Shown: piece by piece, positions 40,576 through 49,453 of the stretch
How positions within the stretch are numbered: position 1 is the stretch's first letter
How the letters are laid out: each line of letters opens with the position of its first letter
Source of the DNA: Pseudomonas viridiflava
GTDB lineage: Bacteria > Pseudomonadota > Gammaproteobacteria > Pseudomonadales > Pseudomonadaceae
NCBI RefSeq assembly: GCF_900590755.1
Contig: NZ_UUOC01000004.1
Span: 186,001 to 250,000 of the forward strand
Direction: 5' to 3'
DNA: 64,000 bases
The notes under the pieces: generated by a model
The model's database searches: none
What the model was told of the DNA's origin: nothing
What the model saw: only the letters and a program-made list of their open reading frames with translations
Made by a program: the position numbers and the translations under genes

Positions 40576-42155
40576 CAGTCGATCACCCGTCCTTTCAGTG
40601 CGAAGAGGCCTTGCGGACGTTTCTGGATAAACAGAATGATCAGCGCCAGGATCAGGATCTTGCCCAGCACGGCGCCGATCTGTGGTTCGAGAATCTTGTT
40701 GGCGATGCCCAGGCCGAAGGCCGCCATGACGCTACCGGCCAGTTGCCCGACACCGCCGAGCACCACCACCAGGAACGAATCAATGATGTAGCTTTGGCCG
40801 AGATCCGGGCCGACGTTGCCGATCTGGCTGAGGGCGACACCGCCCAGCCCTGCGATACCCGAACCCAGCCCGAAGGCCATCATGTCGATGCGCCCGGTGG
40901 GCACGCCGCAGCAGGCGGCCATGTTGCGGTTCTGAGTCACGGCGCGCACGTTCAGGCCCAGGCGGGTTTTGTTCAGCAGCAGCCAGGTCAGCACCACCAC
41001 AAACAGCGCAAACGCGATGATCACGATGCGGTTGTATGGCAGCACCAGGTTGGGCAGTACCTGATACCCGCCGGACAGCCATTCAGGGTTGGCGACTTCA
41101 ACGTTCTGCGCACCAAAGGCCAGGCGCACTGCCTGGATCAGCATCAGGCTGATGCCCCAGGTGGCGAGCAGCGTTTCCAGCGGTCGGCCGTACAAATGGC
41201 GAATCACCGTGCGTTCCAGCGCCATGCCAATCGCCGCCGTGACGAAAAACGCCACCGGCAACGCGATCAACGGGTAGTACTCGATGGCGCCCGGCGCATA
41301 GCGCTGGAACATCAACTGCACGACGTAGGTGGAATACGCGCCGAGCATCAGCATTTCACCGTGGGCCATGTTGATCACGCCCAGCAGGCCGAAGGTGATA
41401 GCCAGACCCAATGCGGCGAGCAGCAGAATCGAGCCCAGCGACATGCCGCTGAAGGCCTGGCCGAGAATCTCGCCGATCATAAGTTTGCGTTTGACTTGCG
41501 CCAGGCTGGTTTCGGCGGCCAGACGCACTGTGGCATCTGTTTCCACGCCGGGTGAGAGCAGGCTTTCAAGACGGGTACGCGCCAGTGGATCGCCGGTTTC
41601 ACCCAGCAGTCGCACGGCAGCCAGTCGCACAGTCGGGCTGGAATCCACCAGTTGCAGATTGGCCAGTGCCAGGCTCAGGGCGTCATGGACGGCGTCGTCT
41701 TTTTCATCGGTGACCTGCACGCTGAGCAGTGGCAGCTGTGCTGGGCGGGCGGATTTTTGCAGTTGCAGCGCGGCAGCCAGACGCAGTTTTGGCTCGGCGG
41801 CCAATAGCTGGTGGCTGGCCAGAGCGGTATCGACCAGGCCACGCAGGCGGTTATTCAGGCGCAGTTTGCGCGGTTCATCGGGGGTTGCAGCATCGGCAAC
41901 GGGTGCATCGACCGCCACGAATTTGTCACCGGTTTCGATATAGGCGCGCTTGCTGCTGTCGGCAGCAACTCGGCCTTCTTGCAGGGCAATGATCAGCTCG
42001 GTACGTGCCGGAACAGGTTTGGCCGCCCATGTTTCGAGCAGTTCGGCTTGTTGCGCGGAGCTGGCCGCCACGAAATCACCAGCATCGCTGGCCTGCGCCG
42101 CGACGGGCAGCAGTAGGGCGAGGGCGAAGATGAAGCGGTACAGAATGTTGGGCAT
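40575..42155 (-). CDS. urtB: Urea ABC transporter permease UrtB
   Basis: A 526-residue permease: signal peptide (about 1-23, ending AQA), a periplasmic helical-repeat region (about 24-230) and a LivH-like membrane domain starting near LGLAITFGLLGVINMAHGEM. The long N-terminal portion is usual for proteobacterial UrtB. ATG 42155 with AGGA before it is preferred to one seven codons earlier. Confidence 0.93.
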   Translation of the reverse strand: MPNILYRFIFALALLLPVAAQASDAGDFVAASSAQQAELLETWAAKPVPARTELIIALQEGRVAADSSKRAYIETGDKFVAVDAPVADAATPDEPRKLRLNNRLRGLVDTALASHQLLAAEPKLRLAAALQLQKSARPAQLPLLSVQVTDEKDDAVHDALSLALANLQLVDSSPTVRLAAVRLLGETGDPLARTRLESLLSPGVETDATVRLAAETSLAQVKRKLMIGEILGQAFSGMSLGSILLLAALGLAITFGLLGVINMAHGEMLMLGAYSTYVVQLMFQRYAPGAIEYYPLIALPVAFFVTAAIGMALERTVIRHLYGRPLETLLATWGISLMLIQAVRLAFGAQNVEVANPEWLSGGYQVLPNLVLPYNRIVIIAFALFVVVLTWLLLNKTRLGLNVRAVTQNRNMAACCGVPTGRIDMMAFGLGSGIAGLGGVALSQIGNVGPDLGQSYIIDSFLVVVLGGVGQLAGSVMAAFGLGIANKILEPQIGAVLGKILILALIILFIQKRPQGLFALKGRVID

Positions 42156-42200
42156 GGCGGGTGTCCTGAAAGGCATCCAGATCTACTGGATCTGGCGACC

Positions 42201-42287
42201 CTGTAGGAGCTGGCTGTAGGAGATGCCGATGGCTGCGATTGCGGTGTATCAGGGAAACCCCATCGCAGCCTTCGGCAGCTCCTACAG
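42201..42287. repeat. REP-like inverted pair, family B
   Basis: CTGTAGGAGCTGGCTGTAGG: the left arm shows a short internal duplication of CTGTAGGAG, then TGCCGATGGCTGCGA and the right arm. It separates urtA from urtB, so the hairpin may favour urtA expression. Confidence 0.85.
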
Positions 42288-42334
42288 AAGATGCGTTCGA
42301 CCGCCCCATCTGAGGCGATCAAACATCCAGCTAC

Positions 42335-43600
42335 TTAATTACTCTTCACCGCATGATCCGGCTTCTTGTCGTTGCCTGGGATGTACGGGCTCCACGGCTG
42401 GGCGCGGATCGGCTCTTTGGTCTGCCAGACGACGTTGAACTGACCGTCGTCTTCGACTTCACCGATCATCACTGGCTTGTGCAGGTGATGGTTGGTTTTG
42501 TCCATGGTCAGGGTGAAGCCCGATGGTGCGGCGAAGGTCTGGCCGGCCATGGCTTCGCGGACTTTATCCACGTCGGTGGATTTGGCTTTCTCGGCCGCTT
42601 GCGCCCACATGTGGATGCCCACGTAGGTGGCTTCCATCGGGTCGTTGGTCACGGCTTTGTCTGCGCCCGGCAGGTTTTTCTTCTTGGCGTAGGCTTTCCA
42701 GTCCGCCACGAACTTGGTGTTGACCGGGTTTTCCACGGACTGGAAGTAGTTCCACGCCGCCAGGTGGCCGACCAGAGGTTTGGTGTCGATGCCGCGCAGT
42801 TCTTCTTCGCCTACCGAGAACGCTACAACTGGAACGTCGGTGGCTTTCAGGCCCTGGTTGGCCAGTTCTTTATAGAAAGGTACGTTGGAGTCGCCGTTGA
42901 CGGTGGAGATCACAGCCGTCTTGCCGCCCGCAGAGAACTTCTTGATGTTGGCAACGATGGTTTGATAATCAGCGTGGCCGAACGGGGTGTAGACCTCTTC
43001 GATGTCCTTGTCCGCTACACCTTTGGAGTGCAGGAACGAGCGCAGAATCTTGTTGGTGGTGCGCGGGTAAACGTAGTCGGTGCCCAGCAGGAAATAACGC
43101 TTGGCTGCACCGCCGTCTTCGCTCATCAGGTACTCGACCGCAGGAATCGCCTGCTGGTTAGGCGCTGCGCCGGTGTAGAACACGTTCGGCGACATTTCTT
43201 CGCCTTCGTACTGAACCGGGTAGAACAGCAGGCCATTGAGTTCTTCGAACACCGGCAGAACCGATTTGCGGGACACCGAGGTCCAGCAGCCGAATACCAC
43301 GGCAACCTTGTCCTGGGTCAGCAGCTGACGGCCTTTTTCCGCGAACAGCGGCCAGTTCGAAGCCGGGTCAACGACTACTGCTTCGAGCATCTTGCCGTTG
43401 ACGCCACCCTTGGCGTTGATTTCGTCGATGGTCATCAACGCCATGTCTTTGAGCGAGGTTTCCGAGATCGCCATGGTCCCGGACAACGAGTGCAGGATGC
43501 CGACTTTGATGGTTTCGGCGGCTTGAACTGTCCATGTAAGACCCATGGCGGCGATAGACGCGGACAGGGTGAAGGCTTTGATCAGACTGCGACGCTTCAT
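42335..43600 (-). CDS. urtA: Urea ABC transporter substrate-binding protein UrtA
   Basis: A 421-residue periplasmic protein with signal peptide MKRRSLIKAFTLSASIAAMG (the KRRSLIK start looks Tat-like). Mature segment AETIKVGILHSLSGTMAISE and GCWTSVSRKSVLPVFEELN are typical of UrtA/AmiC-like binding proteins for urea or short-chain amides. First gene of urtABCDE-ureD-A-B-C. GGAG lies nine bases before the ATG, with a sigma-54 promoter upstream. Confidence 0.95.
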   Translation of the reverse strand: MKRRSLIKAFTLSASIAAMGLTWTVQAAETIKVGILHSLSGTMAISETSLKDMALMTIDEINAKGGVNGKMLEAVVVDPASNWPLFAEKGRQLLTQDKVAVVFGCWTSVSRKSVLPVFEELNGLLFYPVQYEGEEMSPNVFYTGAAPNQQAIPAVEYLMSEDGGAAKRYFLLGTDYVYPRTTNKILRSFLHSKGVADKDIEEVYTPFGHADYQTIVANIKKFSAGGKTAVISTVNGDSNVPFYKELANQGLKATDVPVVAFSVGEEELRGIDTKPLVGHLAAWNYFQSVENPVNTKFVADWKAYAKKKNLPGADKAVTNDPMEATYVGIHMWAQAAEKAKSTDVDKVREAMAGQTFAAPSGFTLTMDKTNHHLHKPVMIGEVEDDGQFNVVWQTKEPIRAQPWSPYIPGNDKKPDHAVKSN

Positions 43601-43664
43601 GGGGCTAGCTCCGTTATTGGATTTCGATGGGGCGCACGAGATAACGCATATCTGAAAGCTGTTT

Positions 43665-43680
43665 TGCAAAGGCTGGGCCA
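43665..43680 (-). promoter_or_regulatory. Sigma-54 promoter of urtA
   Basis: Minus-strand TGGCCCAGCCTTTGCA matches TGGCAC-N5-TTGCW with one mismatch (C for A) and keeps the exact 10-base GG-to-GC spacing. The start site is expected near 43652, about 50 bases before the ATG. Confidence 0.65.
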
Positions 43681-43775
43681 AGGCACGAAATAGCGCGCCA
43701 GTGCGGGAAGCTGACGGGTTGGACAGGAAATTTCGCACCAGATCAGGTCTTGTCTGGTGGGGTGGTGCGTCAGGG

Positions 43776-43792
43776 TGCGCTGATTTGGTGCT
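43776..43792. promoter_or_regulatory. Candidate NtrC site for urtA
   Basis: TGCGCTGATTTGGTGCT has three differences from the dyad TGCACC-N5-GGTGCA and lies about 105 bases upstream of the sigma-54 element. Nearby GCACCA (43735) and TGGTGC (43763) may be half-sites. Confidence 0.4.
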
Positions 43793-43843
43793 TGGGGTGA
43801 TTTCTGTGGGAAATTCTATGTTGGCCTGCAACGCATATTTCTA

Positions 43844-43933
43844 GTGGGACCGGCTTTAGCCGGGAAGAGGCCAGTACATCCATAACGTATCTATTGTCTG
43901 AAATGCCGCCTTCCCGGCTAAAGCCGGTCCCAC
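43844..43933. repeat. REP inverted pair, family A (90 bp)
   Basis: Family A arms, again 90 bp, between the urtA regulatory region and the end of the ABC permease gene. Nothing else is seen in 43793-43978. Confidence 0.9.
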
Positions 43934-43978
43934 GTCGCTAGCCCAAGCTTCGTGCTTTAGCAGAAACCTCCTTGAGCC

Positions 43979-45022
43979 TCACCTCTTGCGCATCAACCCA
44001 ATAAAAAACAACCCACCAATCGCTGCCGTTGCAACGCCAATCGGCAAATCTTCCGGGGCGATGAGGGTGCGGGCGGCGACGTCGACCCATACCAGGAAAA
44101 TGCTGCCCATCAACACGCAAACCGGCAACAACCGGCGATGTTCGGCGCCCACCAGACGCCGGGCGATGTGGGGGATCATCAGCCCGACAAAACCAATGGA
44201 GCCGCTGATGGACACCATCACCCCGGTCATCAACGAAGCAATGAGGAACACCTTGACCCGGACGTTGCGGGCATTGAGCCCCAGGGTCACGGCGGTCTGT
44301 TCCCCAGCCATCAGCGCATTCAGAGAACGGGCCATGGCCAGCAGCAACACCAGGCCGATCAGCACACTGATTGCCGGGATGCCGAGCAACTCCCAGCGCG
44401 CCAGCCCCAGCCCGCCGAGCATCCAGAACATTACCGCCGAACTGGCTCGATGATCGCCCATGAACAGCAGCAGATTGGCCAGCGCCATCATCACGAATGA
44501 CACGGCAATCCCGCATAACAACAGCCGGTCACTGTCCAGTCGACCCTGGCGGCTGGCGATGGCGAGGACCATCAACATGCTGCACAGCGCGCCAATGAAC
44601 GCCGCCAACGGCAAGGTCAAAACGCCGATCAGCTCGCCCACATGCAACACCACAATCACCGCACCCAGGGTCGCCCCGGAAGTCACGCCCAGCAAATGCG
44701 GATCGGCCAGCGGGTTGCGCGTGGTGGCTTGCAGCACCGCGCCGGTCAACGCCAGCCCCGCGCCCACCAGCGCACCCAGCAACATGCGTGGCACGCGGAT
44801 CAGCCAGACGATATGTTCCTGACCCGCAGTCCAGGTCTGCGCATCAGGCACGAAGCCAAACACCTTGTGCAGCAAAATCTGCCAGACCACAGAAGCTGGC
44901 ACCGACGCCGAGCCGAACCCCAGCGACAGCACGCAGGACGCCAGCAAGGCGAAGCCCAGCACCACTAACAGCAAACGGTAGCGGTCGTGGCCCACCAGCG
45001 TCGGTGGCAGGTGGAACTTCAC
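43979..45022 (-). CDS. FecCD/BtuC-type ABC permease
   Basis: A 347-residue permease with about ten membrane segments; RVPRMLLGALVGAGLALTGAVLQ and GFVGLMIPHIARRLVG are signatures of FecCD. It is last of a three-gene ABC operon with four-base overlaps. The proximity to cob genes suggests that a corrinoid or cobalt chelate is imported, but iron chelates are possible. Confidence 0.9.
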   Translation of the reverse strand: MKFHLPPTLVGHDRYRLLLVVLGFALLASCVLSLGFGSASVPASVVWQILLHKVFGFVPDAQTWTAGQEHIVWLIRVPRMLLGALVGAGLALTGAVLQATTRNPLADPHLLGVTSGATLGAVIVVLHVGELIGVLTLPLAAFIGALCSMLMVLAIASRQGRLDSDRLLLCGIAVSFVMMALANLLLFMGDHRASSAVMFWMLGGLGLARWELLGIPAISVLIGLVLLLAMARSLNALMAGEQTAVTLGLNARNVRVKVFLIASLMTGVMVSISGSIGFVGLMIPHIARRLVGAEHRRLLPVCVLMGSIFLVWVDVAARTLIAPEDLPIGVATAAIGGLFFIGLMRKR

Positions 45023-45984
45023 TGTTTTTTGCCCGGCAGCGCTTTGCCCTGAAAGCCCGCTGCCAGGGTTTCGATGGCGTCGATATTTTCGATGCCGGGC
45101 GTGGCCGCTACATAAGGAATGACGATGAAACGCTTGTTGCGAATCGCATCCACCGATTGCAGGGCCGGGTTGTTGAGCAGGAACTGGATTTTCTGCTCGG
45201 CGGTTATTTCGCTGTAGTCGACAATGATGATCATCTGAGGATTGCGCTCGACCACGGTTTCCCAGTTGACCCGTGTCCAGCTGGCGTCGATGTCGTCGAG
45301 AATGTTGGTCCCCCCGGCGGCGGTGATCAGTGCCTGAGGCATGGCCAGTCGGCCCGAGGTCATGGCCCGGTCTTCACCGCTGTCGTACAGAAAAACCCGA
45401 GGCTTGGTGGCAGGCAGCGTGGCTTGAACCTTCGCCACGCGCTGCTGCATCTGCGCGATCAATTGTTCGGCGCGGTCCTGTACGTTGAAAATCCGCCCCA
45501 GATTGCGCAGGTCCGTGTAGGTGTCATCCAGGCTGGCCGCTTCGCGCTTCATGACGAAGGCGCAGGACTCGGTCAGCTCGTAGACCTTGATCCCCAGCGG
45601 CGCCAGGGTTTGCGGGGTGAGGTCGCCACCCACGCGCATGCCGTAATCCCAACCGGCGAAGAAGAAGTCGACGTTGGCATTGAGCAGGGTTTCAACCGAG
45701 GGGTATTTGGCCGCCAACTCCGGCAAGCCCTCCAGGCTGTTGCGCAACTCGGGAGTGACGGTTTTCCAGCCGCTGATCCCGCTGAAGCCGGCCATGCTCG
45801 ACTTCAGCCCCAGCGCCAGCATCATTTGGGTCATGTTGATGTCATGGCTGACGGCGCGGGTCGGGGCCTTGTCGAAGGTCACCTGCCGGTTGCAGCTGGT
45901 AATGGTGACCGGATAGTGAGTGGTTTCGGCCCAGGCGGAAAAGGAGAGCAGACCTAGGCAGAAAACGGTGATAACTGACTTCAT
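45019..45984 (-). CDS. BtuF/FecB-type periplasmic binding protein
   Basis: A 321-residue binding protein with signal peptide about 1-19 (cleavage after SAWA). DKAPTRAVSHDINMTQMMLALGL is the N-lobe start of class III binding proteins. Cysteines (SCNRQ, ESCAF) are unusual but could form a disulfide. It overlaps both neighbours by four bases. Confidence 0.88.
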   Translation of the reverse strand: MKSVITVFCLGLLSFSAWAETTHYPVTITSCNRQVTFDKAPTRAVSHDINMTQMMLALGLKSSMAGFSGISGWKTVTPELRNSLEGLPELAAKYPSVETLLNANVDFFFAGWDYGMRVGGDLTPQTLAPLGIKVYELTESCAFVMKREAASLDDTYTDLRNLGRIFNVQDRAEQLIAQMQQRVAKVQATLPATKPRVFLYDSGEDRAMTSGRLAMPQALITAAGGTNILDDIDASWTRVNWETVVERNPQMIIIVDYSEITAEQKIQFLLNNPALQSVDAIRNKRFIVIPYVAATPGIENIDAIETLAAGFQGKALPGKKQ

Positions 45985-46769
45985 GGGTGAGTGATCCAGG
46001 TAATACGTGGGTAACCGGAAACGGGATGGCTATCGACCAGTGCTTCTACGCCGAACACTTGGCGCAGCAGGTCGACGGTGAGGACTTCTGCGGGCGTCCC
46101 GCTGGCGACGATTTTTCCGCCGTCCATGACATACAGGCGGTCGCAGAACGCAGCGGCGAGGTTCAAGTCGTGGATGCTCGCTAACGTGCCGATGTTCAGG
46201 CGCTTGACCAGCTGCAGCAGTTCGAGCTGATAGCGTGGGTCGAGGTGATTGGTGGGTTCGTCGAGAATCAGCAACTGCGGTTGTTGAGTCAGGGCGCGGG
46301 CCAGAATCACCCGCTGTTTCTCCCCGCCCGACAACGTCGCGAAGGCGTGATCCTCGAAACCCTGCATGCCGACGCAGGTCAAGGCATCGCGGATGATCTG
46401 CAGATCTTGCTGAGTGTCTCCGTCGAACAGGCCCTTGTGCGGTGTGCGCCCCATGGCCACCACCTCATCGACGGTCAGGCCGAAGGCGTCGGGGAATTCC
46501 TGCAACACCACCGCCACACGTTGCGCGCACCAGCGTGGCGGCCGCTGCCAGAGGTTTTCATCGCCCAGCAAAACGTCGCCCTGCAACGGCTGGCTGAACC
46601 GATAGGCACAGCGCAACAGGCTGGTCTTGCCACTGCCATTGGGACCGATCAACCCGACAAATTCACCGGGCGCCACATACAGGCTTGCGTCACGCAACTT
46701 GAAGTGGTGATGACAGTGGCCCGACTCAATCGGCGACCAGGTGATATCGGTAAGCGTCAGGGACGACAT
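45981..46769 (-). CDS. FecE/BtuD-type ABC ATPase
   Basis: An ATPase of 262 residues. Walker A GPNGSGKT, signature LSGGEKQRVILARAL, Walker B LLILDEPTNHLDP and H-loop IHDLNLAA are intact. The ATG at 46769 is used; upstream in-frame codons lack a better start. It is the first gene of the operon; no Fur box or cobalamin riboswitch is apparent before it. Confidence 0.9.
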   Translation of the reverse strand: MSSLTLTDITWSPIESGHCHHHFKLRDASLYVAPGEFVGLIGPNGSGKTSLLRCAYRFSQPLQGDVLLGDENLWQRPPRWCAQRVAVVLQEFPDAFGLTVDEVVAMGRTPHKGLFDGDTQQDLQIIRDALTCVGMQGFEDHAFATLSGGEKQRVILARALTQQPQLLILDEPTNHLDPRYQLELLQLVKRLNIGTLASIHDLNLAAAFCDRLYVMDGGKIVASGTPAEVLTVDLLRQVFGVEALVDSHPVSGYPRITWITHP

Positions 46770-46866
46770 TGAACAGCGCCAGGCAAGCAAACGGGCATTG
46801 TACGGATCAGCGTGGCGAGGTGCATGTCGGGTTGCTCATGTTGAGGAACGTTCATCAGATCTGATT

Positions 46867-46942
46867 CTGTAGGAGCTGCCGAAGGCTGCGAACTGCGGTG
46901 TATCTGACAGATTGCTTTCGCAGCCTGCGGCAGCTCCTACAG
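46867..46942. repeat. REP-like inverted pair, family B
   Basis: CTGTAGGAGCTGCCGAAGGC and its near reverse complement, between the ABC operon start and the end of the PepSY gene. Confidence 0.88.
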
Positions 46943-46945
46943 GGG

Positions 46946-48322
46946 TTAAGCGGTAGCCGGTTTCACAAACCGCGACAACACCAACCGATCCATCACATAC
47001 ACCACCACCAGCGAAGCCCCCACCAGCGGGAAGGCCACGGCCAGACCGAACATGATGACCATCGCGGCTTTCCATCGCGGCAGATCATGACGCAGCGGCG
47101 GCACGCCCAGGCCACCTGCCGGGCGGCGTTTCCACCAGATCACCAGGCCGCTGACCGAACCCAGCAGAATCATCAGGCACACCAGCAGAATCAGCAGCTG
47201 ATTCAACCAGCCGAAAAACTTGCCTTCGTGCAGCATCACGCCCATTTCAGTGGCTTGGGACACCGCGCTGTAATCGCTCCAGCGCACATCCGCCAGCACC
47301 TTGCCGGTGTATTGATCGATATGCAGCGTGGCGTCATTGCGCGGGTCATCGGCGAATACCGAGACGGTGAACACGCCGTCGGCGGTTTTTGGCTGGGTGA
47401 TACTGTAGCCCGGCTCGATGCCCCGTTCGGTAGCAATATCTACCACCTGTTGCAGGGTGACTCTTGGTGCGGCCGGTCCCGCGTGCATGCTGCCGTGGTT
47501 CATGTGCTCGGCGTGTTCGCCGGTTGAAACCGGCATAGGCGTGTTCTCCAGCGCCCAGGGCACGGTTTGCACGCTGCCGGTATTCAGCTCGCCAGCCTGC
47601 CGGTCTGATTTGGGCACGTCATTCCACATGGCGGCGGGGAAGGTGTTCCACACCGCTGCATATTGCTTGCCCCACATACCGGTCCAGGTCATGCCGCTAA
47701 TCAGCATGAACAGCAAAAAAACCGAGCCCCAGAAGCCGGTCACTGCATGCAAATCCCGCCACAGTAGCCGACCCCGTTTCGTGAAACGCGGCCAGAGCAC
47801 GCCTGCCGGGGACTTGCCTCGCGGCCACCACAGGTAAAGTCCTGAGACGACGAGCATGATGCCCCAGCCCGCCGCCAGCTCCACCAGCCGGTCACCGACG
47901 GTGCCAATCATCAACTCGCCATGTACGAGCCGCGCGATAGCTTGCAGATTGAACTTGGCATCCTGCGTACCCAGGATTTCGCCCCGGTACGGGTCAACGA
48001 AAACGTTCAGCTCTCGGCCACTTTCGCGCACCACAAATTGCGCGCTGCCCTCTGCGTTCAGCGGCGGAAAGTATTTGCTGACAGCAGCCTGTGGATAACT
48101 GCTCAGCACCCGTTGCTGCAATTGTTCGGCGCTGAGTTGATGGTGGCTGGGCGTGACGTGCAGCAGGTCGCTGTACATCAGGTTGTCCAGCTGGGGTTTG
48201 AACAGGTAAATAATCCCGGTCAGCGACAGCATGATCATGAACGGGGCGACAAAAAGACCGGCGTAGAAATGCCAGCGCCAGGCGAGGTTATAGAAGGAAA
48301 CAGGTGGTTTGGACACGGGCAA
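46946..48322 (-). CDS. PepSY-domain membrane protein with Met/His-rich insert
   Basis: A 458-residue PepSY-TM protein with about four membrane segments (WRWHFYAGLFVAPFMIMLSL at the start, a pair around 190-220, and the C-terminal pair) and two periplasmic PepSY domains. A Met/His-rich insert GEHAEHMNHGSMHAG (about residues 268-282) lies in the second loop. Its operon with a copper chaperone and DUF2946 suggests a role in copper handling or reduction rather than siderophore iron; that is inference. Confidence 0.85.
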   Translation of the reverse strand: MPVSKPPVSFYNLAWRWHFYAGLFVAPFMIMLSLTGIIYLFKPQLDNLMYSDLLHVTPSHHQLSAEQLQQRVLSSYPQAAVSKYFPPLNAEGSAQFVVRESGRELNVFVDPYRGEILGTQDAKFNLQAIARLVHGELMIGTVGDRLVELAAGWGIMLVVSGLYLWWPRGKSPAGVLWPRFTKRGRLLWRDLHAVTGFWGSVFLLFMLISGMTWTGMWGKQYAAVWNTFPAAMWNDVPKSDRQAGELNTGSVQTVPWALENTPMPVSTGEHAEHMNHGSMHAGPAAPRVTLQQVVDIATERGIEPGYSITQPKTADGVFTVSVFADDPRNDATLHIDQYTGKVLADVRWSDYSAVSQATEMGVMLHEGKFFGWLNQLLILLVCLMILLGSVSGLVIWWKRRPAGGLGVPPLRHDLPRWKAAMVIMFGLAVAFPLVGASLVVVYVMDRLVLSRFVKPATA

Positions 48323-48399
48323 AGCCCTCCATCAAGCGGCACACGACGCAGCCCGCCGACAGACCGGGTCTGTGGGCGGGGTGCGTAATCAAATTGGAT

Positions 48400-48867
48400 T
48401 TATAGCGTGGCGAACAGAGGCGGGGCGCGGCTTCGGGCGTTGGGGAAAATACTGCTGCGGGCGTGACCGGGTTGGGTCAGCGCATTGAAAAGGTCGGCGG
48501 GTCTGGCCGCTGCCAGGGCAATGATCGCAACGCTCTGGATCAGCGCCGGGCAACTGAACAGCAGGGTGCAATAGCCGCACTTGGCCCATAAAGCGTGGTC
48601 GACGCTGTTATCGCTGGCCGCCGCTGCCTGATGGTGCGCGCTGTGCTCCGAACCCTGTGCAGGCATGTCCATGGACGCAGACGTGGGCATCGCAGACATG
48701 GGCATCGATGAAGGCATCGACATGCCGGTGTGATGTTCCATCGGCATCGACTGGGAAATCAGCGGCCCGACGAAAATCAGCAGCATGGCAAACAGGCTCA
48801 GCCACGCCCCTCGGTTGCTCCGAGGTTGCGCAGTTGATCGGCTGTTTGTCAGGCGCTTGTGGCTCAT
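48400..48867 (-). CDS. DUF2946 family protein, Met/His-rich
   Basis: A 155-residue protein with an N-terminal membrane segment (about 22-40), an external Met/His-rich region (MEHHTGMSMPSSMPMSAMPT and HSAHHQ), a CGYCTLLFSC cysteine motif and another hydrophobic stretch. Met/His-rich tracts and this cysteine motif are consistent with copper binding. It lies 12 bases downstream of the PCu(A)C gene. Confidence 0.85.
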   Translation of the reverse strand: MSHKRLTNSRSTAQPRSNRGAWLSLFAMLLIFVGPLISQSMPMEHHTGMSMPSSMPMSAMPTSASMDMPAQGSEHSAHHQAAAASDNSVDHALWAKCGYCTLLFSCPALIQSVAIIALAAARPADLFNALTQPGHARSSIFPNARSRAPPLFATL

Positions 48868-48879
48868 TTCAATCTGTTA

Positions 48880-49350
48880 TCAGTGGCTGTGTTTGACGGC
48901 GTCAGGCGCTTGTTTCATCACCGGAACCTGCACCGTGACCTCTCCGCCCTTTTCGAAGTGCAGGGTCAGCGGGAAGGTTTGACCGTCGGTGAGTCTGGAC
49001 TTGTCTTGCAGCTCCAGCAACATCACGTGATAACCCATCGGTGCGAATACCGCATCGCCACCCGCTGCAACCTCGACGCTCGGCACTGGCTGCATCTTCA
49101 TCAGGCCATTGGCGTGGACATGTTCGTGAAGCTGGGCCAAGCCTGCGATTGGGGTGTCGACGCTCATCAGCGTGTCTGCGGTGCTGCCGTTGTTGTGAAT
49201 CACGAAGTACGCCGCAACCGTTGGCGCATTGGGCGGCAACTCCATGGACCACGGGCTGGCGATCGTCAGCTCGCCAAGGCGATAGTCCTCGGCGCTGGCG
49301 TAACTGGCTGGCAGCAACAGCGCTGTCAGGAGCAGCAAGTGTTTGAACAT
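48880..49350 (-). CDS. PCu(A)C-type periplasmic copper chaperone
   Basis: A 156-residue protein with signal peptide about 1-20 (cleavage after YASA). The cupredoxin-like fold and the Met/His copper-binding segments YFVIHNNG, HEHVHANGLMKMQPV and GYHVMLLEL are visible. Start ATG 49350 is used; the longer frame runs into a REP. It heads the chaperone-DUF2946-PepSY operon. Confidence 0.9.
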   Translation of the reverse strand: MFKHLLLLTALLLPASYASAEDYRLGELTIASPWSMELPPNAPTVAAYFVIHNNGSTADTLMSVDTPIAGLAQLHEHVHANGLMKMQPVPSVEVAAGGDAVFAPMGYHVMLLELQDKSRLTDGQTFPLTLHFEKGGEVTVQVPVMKQAPDAVKHSH

Positions 49351-49379
49351 CGTATCTCTCCAGTTGATGCAACCAAGAC

Positions 49380-49453
49380 CTGTAGGAGCTGCCGAAGGCT
49401 GCGAATTCGGTCTGCCATAGGAATGCTTTCGCAGCCTTCGGCAGCTCCTACAG
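49380..49453. repeat. REP-like inverted pair, family B
   Basis: CTGTAGGAGCTGCCGAAGGC and its reverse complement. The right arm provides the TAG stop codon of cobK at 49448-49450. Confidence 0.9.
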
